The notes beneath the pieces are model-generated. The model searched no databases. It had not been told where the DNA came from and saw only the letters and a program-made list of their open reading frames with translations. Shown piece by piece: positions 23,201 through 34,400 of a stretch of DNA of 64,000 bases; position 1 is the first letter of the stretch, and every line of letters begins with the position of its first letter. This DNA comes from Diphasiastrum complanatum (lineage: Eukaryota; Streptophyta; Lycopodiopsida; Lycopodiales; Lycopodiaceae). A program made the translations under genes and the position numbers. The stretch spans positions 59,210,869 to 59,274,868 of the forward strand of contig CM055099.1 in assembly GCA_029204225.1 (NCBI GenBank), given 5' to 3'.

Positions 23201-24545
23201 TTCAGGAATTGAATTCGCACCAGTTAATACTGAAGTGGATGATGAACTGCCAGATGCTGCGTTGTTCTATATTAAAGCAGTACCTGAGTGGGCGGGAAGT
23301 TTTTGTTGAGTACGTGATGCTAGGACAATTGAATGACTCTTTGACAAAAGTACAGAAAAGACAATTGATTCATAAGGCTCAACCTTATCAATTAATTGCA
23401 AGACAATTGTATTGTTGTGGATCAGATAATATTTTACGAATATGTGTTTTACCGCATGAAGTACCAGATCTAACATTCACATGATGGCATGGGTGGAAGA
23501 CACTTTTCTACAGATATTACTGTTCACAAACTTTTGCAATCCGGTTGTTGGTGGCCTACGCTTCATAAGGACACAAAAATTTTTATTCAGACATGTGATG
23601 TCTGCCAGTGAGCACAACGACCTACTCGACATAATTATGAACCCTTACATCCGGTTTTATCGCAAGCACCGTTTGAAAAATGGGGACTGGATTATGTTGG
23701 TCCTATTCATCCCGCTGCTCAAGGATCTCAGGCTCGCTACATTATCAGCGCAATTGATTATATGACCAAGTGGGTTGAAACCAAATCTGTCAAAGTGGCT
23801 GATGCGAAATCTACAACCAAGTTTCTATATGAAAATATTACAATCAGATTTGGATATCCGATGGAGATTGTCAATGATCGGGGTACACACTTTGTTAATC
23901 AGACAATAAAGTGTTTACTGGAAGATTTTTTTGTTATACACAGATTTAGTACTCCCTATTATCCCAAAGGGAATGGCCAAGCTGAATCTTCCAATAAGAT
24001 TCTTTGCACCATTATGACAAAGAAAGTTGAAGCGAGTCGGTCTGATTGGGAACATAAACTGTATGCAACATTATGGGCATTCAGAACCGCTTACAAAAAT
24101 AGTACAAATCAAACACCTTTTCAATTGGTTTATGGTCAAGATGCTGTTATGCCAGTTGAATTTTTAATCCCATCTTTACGCATAGCAGCAACGAAACGAT
24201 TGAATGATGATCAGTCTTTACAACTTCGTCACGATGCGTTGCACAAATTATGTGAAACTTGATTGATGGCAGTTCAGGCCTTAGCAGCAGAGAAGGCCTG
24301 CCGCAAGACATGGCATGATCGGCGATTGCATAAGAAAGATCTGAAAGCAGGAGATCTTGCATTGATGTACAAAACCAAGCTGATCAAGGGTAAGTTGAAG
24401 TTTACTGGGGAGGCCCGTATAAAGTGAAGGAAATCCTGAACTATGGCGCAGTAATTCTTGAGCACTTGGATGGAAAACGATTGATACTTTGATAAATGTC
24501 AACCGATTAAGCAAGTTTCGGCAGCCTGCTCCACCAGTTCAGCAA
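23201..24545 (+). pseudogene. Gyp1 integrase
   Basis: The N-terminal zinc region is badly broken (23209-23760, three frames). The core is open from 23762: TKWVETKSVKVADA, then NDRGTHF and PKGNGQAESSNK with exactly 35 residues between the second Asp and the Glu (DD35E). The first Asp lies in LDYVGPIHPAA just upstream in another frame. The C-terminal part continues to about 24545 (KTWHDRRLHKKDLKAGDLA), with shifts. No chromodomain was recognised. Confidence 0.88.
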
Positions 24546-25367
24546 GCCTGATGTCAATATACTTTTTCATTTTATTTGTTTTCAATTTTTTGTTTTCAGT
24601 ATTTAATTTGCTGACTTTTTTTTGGAAAAAGAAAGTTGGAAAAAATAAAATAAAATAAGAAAAGACTGATGAGCAAAAGTCAGGAAGTCATCAGCATAAG
24701 GAAACGGAAGCATAGTATTTTTATGAAAAATGACTTAAAAAATAATTTTTTTGGGTCGATTTGGCCAATACAATATTAGAAACCTTCGTTGAGCTCTCAG
24801 ACTGTACATCCACCCTTGATTTATCTAAATTGAGGTGGGCGAAGGTTTTTGACAAGAGAAAATTCAATTTTTGAGTCAGGCGAATGTTCAGTGATATGCC
24901 ATTTTGGGAACCTTCGCCGAGCATCATAACATCATTATGAACCTTTGCCGACTTGCTAGATGATCTTAAAATATCACAATTAGGTTGTCCATAGGTTCAG
25001 ATTGTGGAAAAAAACATTTATGACATTACCTGGACGAAGGACCCTCCTGGGCGAAGGTTCATCCTTCACCAGCCCTAGAAAACGTTCGCCTGATAGGTTC
25101 AGATCCCTAGAAACCTTTGCCGAGATTTTTATAGCCTATTTTTACAATACTGTACATGCCTGCAAATTTTTGTTCAGAACTGATCAGCCCAACTACTATT
25201 CAGTGTAATGGACCCACCAAATTCACCTATAAGTTGGCTGAATTCGATTCATTTCTCACTTGTGCTAGCGAAGCTCTTGCAAATTTTTCTTGCGACCAAA
25301 GACTTCCAAATTTCCTGCATTGCCTTCTGATACACTCTCACGCTGTTATAATTCCTTTTTGATCATC
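24546..25367 (+). other. Gyp1 post-pol spacer with a second cluster of aaccttcgcc motifs
   Basis: Non-coding stretch between integrase and the extra frames. It carries at least seven copies or near copies of the motif seen in the leader (24781, 24835, 24909, 24939, 25048, 25081, 25111) in both orientations. Confidence 0.65.
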
Positions 25368-25994
25368 ATGTCTTCTACCGATACGTCCCAGTCTCCGCGC
25401 TATACTATCCATCGTGATGTCCCATCTGCAACGGACATCATGTTTCTTCCTAGCACAAGCATGGTCACTCAGTGGATGACCCTTGCGGAGCCGCTACTTA
25501 CTGCAATGGGTATTCATGAGAGAGCCTTTTCGGGACACATCAATATGGATTTCATCACTCTTGCCTTCAGTACGTGGAAGGAAGAGAAATCCAAGTTTTA
25601 CATCACCTTCCAAGGAGCCACACACAAGGTGCTCATCACTGAGGCCGCACTTGCAGCTATAGGAATCTCATCCGGTACGCACGCCTCACCCAATCACAAG
25701 CAAGCCAAACAAGCCATCAAGCCATACATTGACCGCACCAATGATTTGCATTGGACTAATGATGGTTACTTTCTGGAAGCCATCACTGAGCCTTCCATCC
25801 ACACCGCTGCCCAATTGTTGAATCATTTTTTGATGGTTGGCAACCTCAGGAAAGACCGCATCACATCTCAAATCTTTCACAGGATAGTGGAGTCCCACAT
25901 CAAGTTGGCCAAAGCCCCTCTTGAACCATATAACTGGTTCAAGACTGTTTCTGGTGAACTCAAGCGAGCTATTAAGGCCAATACAAAGCAGTAG
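25368..25994 (+). CDS. Extra open frame of Gyp1 downstream of pol, unknown function
   Basis: The first ATG in the open frame after the spacer gives a 208-residue protein starting MSSTDTSQSPRYTIHRD. It has an ordered, protein-like composition with no low complexity and no membrane segment or signal peptide that I can see. It lies in the same sense as pol, between integrase and 3' LTR, where Athila-type elements carry an additional ORF sometimes called env-like. I see no fusion or envelope features, and a captured host fragment (plant mobile-domain-like) is an alternative. A TAG ends the frame at 25992-25994, but similar coding-like text continues, so the original protein was probably longer. 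Confidence 0.55.
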   Translation: MSSTDTSQSPRYTIHRDVPSATDIMFLPSTSMVTQWMTLAEPLLTAMGIHERAFSGHINMDFITLAFSTWKEEKSKFYITFQGATHKVLITEAALAAIGISSGTHASPNHKQAKQAIKPYIDRTNDLHWTNDGYFLEAITEPSIHTAAQLLNHFLMVGNLRKDRITSQIFHRIVESHIKLAKAPLEPYNWFKTVSGELKRAIKANTKQ

Positions 25995-26410
25995 TTCGCC
26001 GCTAGCTCTCTATTGTCTCTCTTAATCGCTTCTCACTTAGAAAACAGAATCCATGGCTTCCACCTGGATTTTGTGCTTTCAATTTATGAAGAAGCACCGG
26101 CCAAGTCATCTCACTAGGCCTCAAGTTCTCATAGTTGTCGTCGTCCACGCAGCGAGATCGTAATTCCTGACTCGCCTTCCGCGTCACGACGTCGTACTAG
26201 GCATACCTCGTCAGCTGCGCTTCCACCCCCTGCTGCTGTTCGCAATGAACTTCCCATTCCCCTTGTCTCTGATGCTTCCCTTGCCTCTGCTCCCATACAA
26301 GGACAGTTTGTGACGATTGGGCCTACCATTCCCATCACATCTGCCCAGGCCGTCTCACCCCCGCACACCGAAACAACCTCACCCAACACAGTTCTTCATG
26401 GATATGTTCG

Positions 26411-27563
26411 ATGATTCCGACCCCCTTGGGGCCACCGAAATCTTTGAAATGCCCTAGAGCCCAGCACCCTTTGAACCCCAATCCCCTGAAAGAGGATTCG
26501 GGCATATCCATGAAGCTACTGTTGGTGTCGAAGATGCCAGTCAGCAACCACCCACACAGGGTAGCCCAGCCACACTTCAGATCGACACAACTGTCAAGTC
26601 ACCGAAGCAGTTCGATGCCACGGTGCATGAAGGGTTTGAAGACGAGGATATTTTTGAAGAAGAAGAGACTTTGGCACCTATTCCACGCCTACCATGGACA
26701 GTACCATCAGGGTCTCTTGTTGCTGCCACCTCCACGACTGTCAATTCTGGTGATGCTCTCAGGTTAGTTCCAAGCCTTGGGCAAGTGATCCAGTTTATGC
26801 AGGATAAAAAGAAGGCAATGGAGCAGACGGTCTCTGATTTATAATCCGAAAACACTCTGATCAGCCAAAAAATTGTCCAACTGGATCGAGAGGTGAAGAT
26901 AGCCAAGCACCATGAAAAAAAGGCTGAAAGCGAAAAGACATTGGCCCAACAACAAGCTGATCGCTTGGAAACCTACATCAGTTCCTTGCAAAATGCCCTA
27001 ACAACCGCACAGGATCAGGTAGATAAGGCAGTGCAAGATGCCAAGCAACAGATGCAGCTGCTGAAGGGGCAATTAGAAATGGCCAAACAAGATCGCACAC
27101 GACTTCAAGGTGAATTGGATGCGACCACCTTGAGCGTGATGCATATCTGCAAACACAAATACCCGATCATCCGATCACACCGACGAAGATTGCATATTTG
27201 TTCAAGAAAGTGGAAACATACAAAGTGGCCCTTCAGGGATTCCAAGGCTGCTTTGATAGGTTCAAAGGAGCAACTTCAACCGAGTTGGCAAAGGCAAAAG
27301 AGACCATCAACGCCTATGAAAAAGCCGCCGCTCAAGTGTTGGAAGCCGAACCACAAATCCCCGTCCCAGTCATGCCGCAATTCTTTCCTTCGCGCCAAAA
27401 AGCTGTACAAATGGATATAGGGGTTGATTCGAGCATAGACCAGGGGGGAGCTCCAGATCTAGCAGATCAACCGCCAACTATATCGGCAGTACAAGCGGGT
27501 CCATCCTCATCAAGGACAAGCCATTTATTCAGAAATCCCATCAGCGTCGAGGACCAGATCTAG
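26411..27563 (+). pseudogene. Coiled-coil part of the Gyp1 extra coding region
   Basis: Several overlapping frames together read as one decayed protein. An acidic/proline stretch (26577-26770) leads to QVIQFMQDKKKAMEQTVSDL, then a strongly heptad-like, Gln/Lys/Glu/Ala-rich coiled coil (26893-27130, KAESEKTLAQQQADRLETY onward), then a frame-shifted continuation 27198-27563. Such coils occur in structural or plant mobile-domain proteins. Function unknown. Confidence 0.55.
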
Positions 27564-27650
27564 ACCTTCTTAAAGCAGCATCCACATGAGTCCTCGCGTG
27601 GTAGATGGGTTCTCAAATTTAAGACCTCTGAGATCGAGGCCGACAAAGAA

Positions 27651-28298
27651 TTGGACAAAATACCTGCACTGGGAGAGCAGCCAACATGGAGAATCACGGT
27701 TTTTGAGAAAACTCCAGAATCAATTAGGAGTTACGTCGCCAGCCCTCGCCAGTTGCGGGTAGATTCTTATTACTTGCCAATGTCGCGAAGACAAAAATGG
27801 AAAGATTTGGGATTGGCTATGGATAAAATCACCATCCATACACTCAATTAGCCAATCATCCACCGGTCTTACAGTTGAAATATTTCAGTGGAGTTCCACC
27901 GAGCCTTACAGGCATATCAGAGAGAGTATGTCCACTTTCCGGATCCAACGGTGCGACAATGGGCAATGTTTGCAAAAGATCTAACTCTATTGGCGTCAGT
28001 GGCAACCAAATGGGACGATTGCCTTCCTACCCTAGCATTTGATCCAAATAAGCCGATGGCCTCAGAGCAAATCAAAGATCAGCTACCGATTGCTTGACTG
28101 TATTTCTGTGCGGCTATGATGAGAGGCTCTTGGGAATCCCGCTTCACCTCATGGACAACTTCCAAGTGGATTGCCGGAGCCCATTGTTGTTTTCTGCCGC
28201 ATAATTTAAATTTCAATACTGCACGTCTTGACTTTATGGAGAAGGTGCAGTATCATTTAATTAAGATTCGGCGCGAAGCCAATAAAAGTCCCCAATAA
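27651..28298 (+). pseudogene. C-terminal part of the Gyp1 extra coding region
   Basis: Three short frames in sequence (27651-27851, 27888-28097, 28116-28298) have protein-like composition (for example QPTWRITVFEKTPESIR, TVRQWAMFAKDLTLLASV) and end about 50 bp before the 3' LTR. No known domain. Probably the tail of the same decayed protein. Confidence 0.45.
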
Positions 28299-28335
28299 CT
28301 GCATATTGCAGGTGTCGTGGGACCGCCACCAGTTA

Positions 28336-28345
28336 TGGTGGGGGA
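28336..28345 (+). other. Polypurine tract of Gyp1
   Basis: The purine run ggtgggggat lies just before the LTR start TGTTGGAGGG at 28349, in the place expected for plus-strand priming. Confidence 0.65.
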
Positions 28346-28348
28346 TAC

Positions 28349-29105
28349 TGTTGGAGGGCTTGCGGATCCCAAGGCAATCCTAACCCTAGTTAATAAGTGA
28401 GAGGGATTTGGCACCCTGCGTGTGTAAGTCCAACCCAATGATCACATAGTTATTTGATTAATTAGAAAGTTGATAAAAGGACTTTAGGTCTTTTTGTGGG
28501 ACTTTTAATGTCGCAGGGCCTAAATGTCAAATTAGTGAATAAAGTTGGGTTTCCCTCCAATTTTGATGGTTCTCACACTTTTTTAAATTTGAATAAAAAG
28601 AGAGGCAAGACTGGACCAATAGGATTCAGAGGCCAGGGTCCTCCTCTCTACTATAAAAAGGGACCAACTCGAGTTGCTCCTCATGTTCATTTCCTCATTT
28701 CAATAAAGCATATTGGTTCTCTTTAGAAATGGATTGATGAATGTCCTTGCTCTTCCTTTTTTTTCCTCCATTTCTGATGCTTTCTTTGGATTTTGCTAAT
28801 TGTTGGATCTGATCATTATTGGGATTGCTATTTCTTATGCTTTTTGTGAGAGAGAAAAGGAGAGAGAGAAGAGTAAGTTTCTATCATTGTTGTGGATTTA
28901 GGGTTAATGGAAGTAGGGTTAATGGATGTAGTGTTAATGCTTAGTGTTAATGGATGTAGTGTTAGATCCTCCATTCATGTTGAAATCTGAACTATACTAT
29001 TGCTCTCATGGGAATGAACCTCCGCGTGACAACTAACTCCGTCTCTTTGATGCTAGATTGACTAGGTTTTGGATTCAGGTTAGGTTAGGAAAGAAACCCA
29101 CTACA
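28349..29105 (+). repeat. 3' LTR of Gyp1
   Basis: Starts TGTTGGAGGG after the PPT and ends ccactaca, matching the end of the 5' LTR remnant. Length 757 bp. It contains a TATA box (ctataaaaagg, near 28650-28660), likely the element promoter, and a short duplicated gttaatggatgtag motif near 28910-28960. Confidence 0.88.
28650..28660 (+). promoter_or_regulatory. TATA box in the Gyp1 LTR
   Basis: ctataaaaagg inside the LTR fits a plant TATA box and probably set the U3/R boundary a short way downstream. The start site itself is not visible. Confidence 0.55.
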
Positions 29106-30825
29106 CCTTTGCTCATTAGTGTCTTTTGAAAGCACTTTTGTCAGCAGAAGTTTTCCATTTGACGTTTCTTGCAACTGTTTGAATTTTTTTTTTTTGGACT
29201 TAAGACGTGGCTCATAATCGTTGTTGGAAACCTCTAACATCCTTGAGTTCGTTGCTTCAAACACCAAACTATATCAATCATATGTTGTAGACGGCGTAGA
29301 TTTGTTTGCTTCATGAACACAAAGGTACTGTAGTTGGTAAACTATTGTGTCCAAAAATACTTTGTTGATAGAGATCTCCTCTTTTGATGTTGTTGTGCCA
29401 CTTCAACTTCTTTGAGCTCTTTGCACAGTTTGAGATCTCTTTAAATTGTAGCAATTGTATATAGAGACTTGTATGACATTTTTTTTTTTCCATACACATA
29501 GTCATGTGCTTTGGAGTTATCAAGAAACTGATCTCTTTTGCAGCGACACGACTGGCATTTTATTGGTGAGAGCCTCTATTGTTCTTGCTTTATTCCCTTG
29601 GAGCTTTTAAATAGCATCAGTGGTCTGCTGCAGATGTCGTAGAGTTGTTTGCTTTACAAAGTGTTTCAATTCATAACCTAGAGCAAGTTCAGATCGATCC
29701 ATCAGGTGGAAATGAGGTCTTGAAACAAGGATGAGAGAAGTGAGATGAAGTTTCAAGATTGACCATATGGTGGAATATGAGAGAATGAGTGGATGGAAAA
29801 AAGGAATGAGATAAGTATTGTGTGGTCCATACCTCTCCATAATATAACCAATGCTCTTTGTACAATTCTCCATGGAATCATCATTGCTCGCCTTTGAAAA
29901 TAGCTTTGTCATTGAGGTTGTGTGCTCATAACTTCAATCTCTGATTGATTTGAGAGTCCTTCAGTTTACGTAGGCCTACGAGATTGCACTCAGTGATGAC
30001 CTGTGCCTTTTGCAACCTCCGCAGATGATCGAATGGATGATGTACAACAGCGGTAGTATGGTCTTGAGATACGATTACCATTGCTCAATGTACATTTTGC
30101 CAATATAGCATCGTTGTTGGCATTGGTAGGAACACTTGTCGTCTACGTTGGTTTGCACATAGATTTTGCCTTTGATGTGACTTGAGAGCCCTTCACTGGT
30201 ACAAGTTGCCACTTTATTGATGATTTGATGGCCATGGTGAGACAATTGGAAAAGCATGGATATTGTAGCGCTTACGTAAAACCAACTGCTTATTGCGAAT
30301 GGCGGTCTTGGTGTTGTCGCGAATATTCCATCTTGCCGAGAAGATGGATCTGTTGCTAGATCATGGTTGCAGTCTGATAAGATGTTCGTTTTGTTGCCAA
30401 ACTGAGCATTTGTTGTTGAAGTCCTTGAATGCTCTTTTTGTTCATATTGAAAGTTGTTGAAATCATTGGTAAAGATGTAGAGATATATCCCAATGAAAAT
30501 TCGTGTGATACTACAACTGTAGAGGTAGAATTAAATTGCTAATGAAATATCACCTATAGTACTGCTGCAAAAGAAAACACACCAAACCATACGACAATAG
30601 AACAAATAAATAGGTAGCAATAAACGACATAGTTGACAGGACAAAACTTGAAATAAGAGAAAAAAATGAAAAATTGTAGCAGATAACTCTATAGAAGGAT
30701 TTGCATGACACTCTTAGACCAAACTCTTGCAATCCAGTATCGAACTTGGCACAAGGCCATAGCTACATTGTTACAAAAGAAAAAATAAAGTCATAACGTG
30801 TAGCATTTACATAGCATGCAATAAG
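29106..30825. other. Intergenic DNA between Gyp1 and Cop3A, no gene recognised
   Basis: Open frames are all below about 100 codons with no known motif. A weak internal repeat (gcgtagatttgtttgctt near 29295 and gtcgtagagttgtttgctt near 29635) was noticed. Nothing else can be supported. Confidence 0.5.
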
Positions 30826-30830
30826 ACAAA
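30826..30830. other. Target-site duplication of Cop3A, left copy
   Basis: acaaa abuts the LTR start tgtgaaaa at 30831 and is repeated at 37261-37265 beyond the other LTR. The 5-bp length is normal for copia integration. Confidence 0.85.
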
Positions 30831-31485
30831 TGTGAAAAATACAGATCCTAAGTGGATCTAAACTCCAAGATCATTGGCTTGAATGCTTGCACTCCAAACT
30901 ACATAAGCTAGGAATTGGCAACACATTCTATGCTACCTAGAATGCAAAGAACTTGATCAAAAAGCATTTATCACAAATGGAAACTTCCATAAACATCAAG
31001 TGCGGCCCAAAATAGCATTATACAGTCCATAATACATCAGCCTACCACTTTTGGAAAGCACCTAAGATCATACACAATAGCTTGAAGACAATACACACAA
31101 CAATGCTCTCAATGGAGGAAGAAACAATGACAATGATCTATTGATCTCAATGAAGCATACAAAAGGTTTCTCCAACCTGTTTTCCACGACTTCCCTACTA
31201 TTTATGGATGAGGAAGATGACTCTCTCTCCTCTCTCTAGAAGGTACTTGACCCTAGATATTCCCTATATAGGAAAAATAGCTAAAAATGGCTTATATGAC
31301 CAAAATACATCAAAATGGTCTCATTTTGAAGGGTATGAAGTTTGACACTTCATCATACTGAAAAAATACAGTAAATAAAAACATTGTGGCCTGGTTCACA
31401 CGTGTGAAACTCCAGAACCAAAACTATTTACAATTTTAGCCAATTTAGGCCTCAAACTAGCTAGGAAATGTTGACAATTTTCACA
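30831..31485 (-). repeat. 3' LTR of Cop3A
   Basis: 655 bp with 8-bp terminal inverted repeats TGTGAAAA/TTTTCACA. It contains the perfect palindrome ttcacacgtgtgaa (31395-31408, G-box core) and a TATA-like ctatatagg near 31263. It differs from the 5' LTR at 31029 (acc versus atc) and near 31182 (ttttcc versus ttctcc). Confidence 0.95.
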
Positions 31486-34400
31486 CTCCCTCTTCAACAT
31501 TGGATGCTAGTTTCAACATAGTCTTTGAGCACATTCCAAGATTAGATCTATGCATTAAATATAGGTCCTTTCCCAATGGTTTGGTGAAGATATCAGCCAC
31601 ACACTCCTTTGAAGAGACATGTTGAAGCTCCACCTCTTTGGCAATGACTTGATCTCTCACAAAATGGTGAGCAATCTCAATGTGCTTGCTCCTTGCATGA
31701 AAAACAGGATTGCTTGCCAAGCTTTGGGCTGAAAGGTTATCACAAAGTATGATTGGAGTCTTCTCTGGTTCCAGCAAGTGAAGATCCAATAACATCCTCT
31801 TGATCCAAAGAATCTCCTTGGTGCATGTTGTTAATGCCTTGTACTCGGCTTCGGTGGAAGATAGAGAGATAGTTGGTTGCTTCTTTGATAGCCATGAGAC
31901 CACTCCATCTCCAAGATAGATTGCAAAGGCACTTGTTGACTTCCTATCCATTTGATCACCTGCAAAATCTGAATCTGAAAATCCACAAAGGTTAGGTGTA
32001 GTACCTCCATACAAGATGCCAAAATCTCTAGATCCCGAGATGTATCTAAGTACTCTCTTTCCTAGCTTCCAATGAGCCTCACTAGGATCTTGCATAAATT
32101 GACTTAGTTTACCAACCACAAAGCTTAGATCAGGTCTTGTGATGGTTAACCATATAAGAGATCCTATTAGCTTTCTATAGAGAGTAATGTCCTTGAAGGA
32201 TCTTTCATTACTTCTTGTAGTTAGCTTTACATTTGATTCCATAGGAGTAGAAACAACTTTACAATCTTCCATATGAAACCTTTTTAGAATAGAGTTAACA
32301 TACTTTTCTTGACATATGAATGTAGATTTAGAAGTTCTAATAATCTCTATTCCTAAGATATAATGAAGTTTACCAAGATCTTGAATTTCAAACTCTCTTT
32401 TGAGTGCCATCTTGATTTCATCTATATCTAGATTGTTACCACCACTTAAGATAATGTCATCAACATAGATCAAAAGTAAAGTGATATCATTTTCATTCAA
32501 TCTAAAGTAGAGAGAATGATCATACTCACTCATAACAAAGTTTTGAGAAAGTAAGAAGGAATTGAGCTTAGCATACCAACTCCTTGGTGCTTGCTTTAGC
32601 CCATACAAACTCTTTTGGAGATAGCACACATGAGTAGGCTCATCATGTGAAACATAGCCCTCGGGTTGCTCCATGTAAATATCTTCTTCAAGATCACCAT
32701 TCAAGAAGGCATTAGTAACATCCATTTGCCACATATCCCAATCATAAAGAGTTGCAAGAGAGATTAGGATTCGAATAGTTACCATCTTTGCCACGGGTGC
32801 AAAGGTCTCATCATAGTCAATACCATATTCTTGAGCATACCCCTTTGCCACCAACCTTGCCTTGTACTTGTTGATTGATCCATCTTGATTTGTCTTGATC
32901 TTGAAGATCCACTTACAACCAATTGCCTTCTTGTCCTTTGGAAGCTTTACCAACCTCCATGTGTTGCTTTTGATGAGTGCTTGATGCTCATGATCCATGG
33001 CTTGGATCCATTCCTTCTTTTGAATTGCTTCACCTACACAAGTTGGTTCATCAAAAGAGGTAAGAAAAGCAAAGTTAGAGTTGTCCACCACTTGCTTTCC
33101 TTTTTCATCATAGGTTAGCCTTGATGGCTTAGCCCTTTGCCTTTGAGTCTTCCTTGAAGTTTGCTTTGGAGTGGCATCTCCATCTTCATCCAAGACATCT
33201 TGCACATCATGATGATTAGTAGGCACATCAACATCAACATCAACAACATTGGAAACATTCTCTTCATGAAAGATGACATCCCTACTTATGACAACTTTCT
33301 TTGTAGAAGGAATGTACACTTTGTAAGCCTTGCTTACTTCACTATAGCCAACAAACACACCCTTCTTTGATGAAGGATCTTCTTTAGTTCTATCATCAAA
33401 TGTGATATTGACAAAACATGTACATCCAAAGATCCTACAATGCTTGACACTCGGCCTTCTACCATAAAGAACCTCATGAGGAGTTTTACCATCCAAGGAA
33501 GCACTTGTCCATCTATTACATAGATAGTTAGCACATGCTAAAGCTTCCCCCCAAAAAGACTTAGCAAGATTAGCATGTAGTCTCATTGCCTTGGCACATT
33601 CACAAAGGGTTCTATTCTTCCTCTCGGCCACTCCATTCTGTTGTGGAGTCCTAGGACTAGACATCTCCCTCTTAATCCCATGTGCTATACAAAAGTCTTT
33701 GAACCTATTTGAGGTGTATTCCCCTCCATTATCAGATCTTAAGCATTTGATCTTTGTATTGAATTGGTTTTCCATTTCATTCTTGAACTTGACAAATGCA
33801 GCAAACACTTCATCCTTACTTTTAAGAAGATAGATCCAAGTATACCTACTAAAGTCATCAATGAAAGTTGCATACATCTTTGCCCCACCATTGCTAGTTG
33901 TACTAGAAGAACGAATATCAGAATGCACAAGTTGAAAAGCTTCTTTAGATCTAGAAGTAGATCTAGAATAAGCAAGTCTATGAGATTTGGACAAGGCACA
34001 ATGTTCACAAGCACTATTGTTTGCAACAAGACTTTTAGGGAGACCAAGAACAAGCTCTTTCTTTGCCATTACCTCCAAAGATTTGAAGTTGGGATGGCCC
34101 AACCTCTTGTGCCAAACTTCTTGGTTTGTCAATTGCTCCCTAGCCATACATCCTTCATGATTAGAGATCACACATGCATCAAGCTTGAAAAGTTTACCAT
34201 GCCTCCTACCTTGAGCAATCAAGGATCCACATTTACTTATCAAACATGCATCTCCAATGAACTCCACATCAAGTCCTTTGTCAATCATTTGACTTACACT
34301 AAGCAAATTCTTAGTGATTGAAGGAATGTACAAAACATTTTCAAGATTTGCTTTCCTATTTGTTGAAAGGGAAATAGGAATAGTGCCTATGCCTTTGATG

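Larger units (their letters stand above)
17185..29105 (+). mobile_element. Gyp1: old Ty3/gypsy element with extra 3' coding region
   Basis: Order: 5' LTR remnant, primer site, leader of about 1.1 kb, gag with several zinc knuckles, protease, RT, RNase H, integrase, spacer, extra frames, PPT, 3' LTR. About 11.9 kb remain. The gag-PR-RT-RH-IN order is Ty3/gypsy. The ggcaccgtttccgggga-type primer site and long post-pol region recall the Athila/Tat group of plant elements (inference). Many stops and shifts make it inactive. Confidence 0.88.

Noticed and set aside
25368-25994. Calling the Gyp1 extra frame an envelope protein
   Set aside because: No signal peptide, membrane segment or cleavage site is visible; only the position resembles env-like ORFs.
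33764-34321. 185-codon frame antisense to Cop3A integrase (and its twin at 41521-42078)
   Set aside because: Shadow of the intact polyprotein; its conservation is explained by the coding strand.
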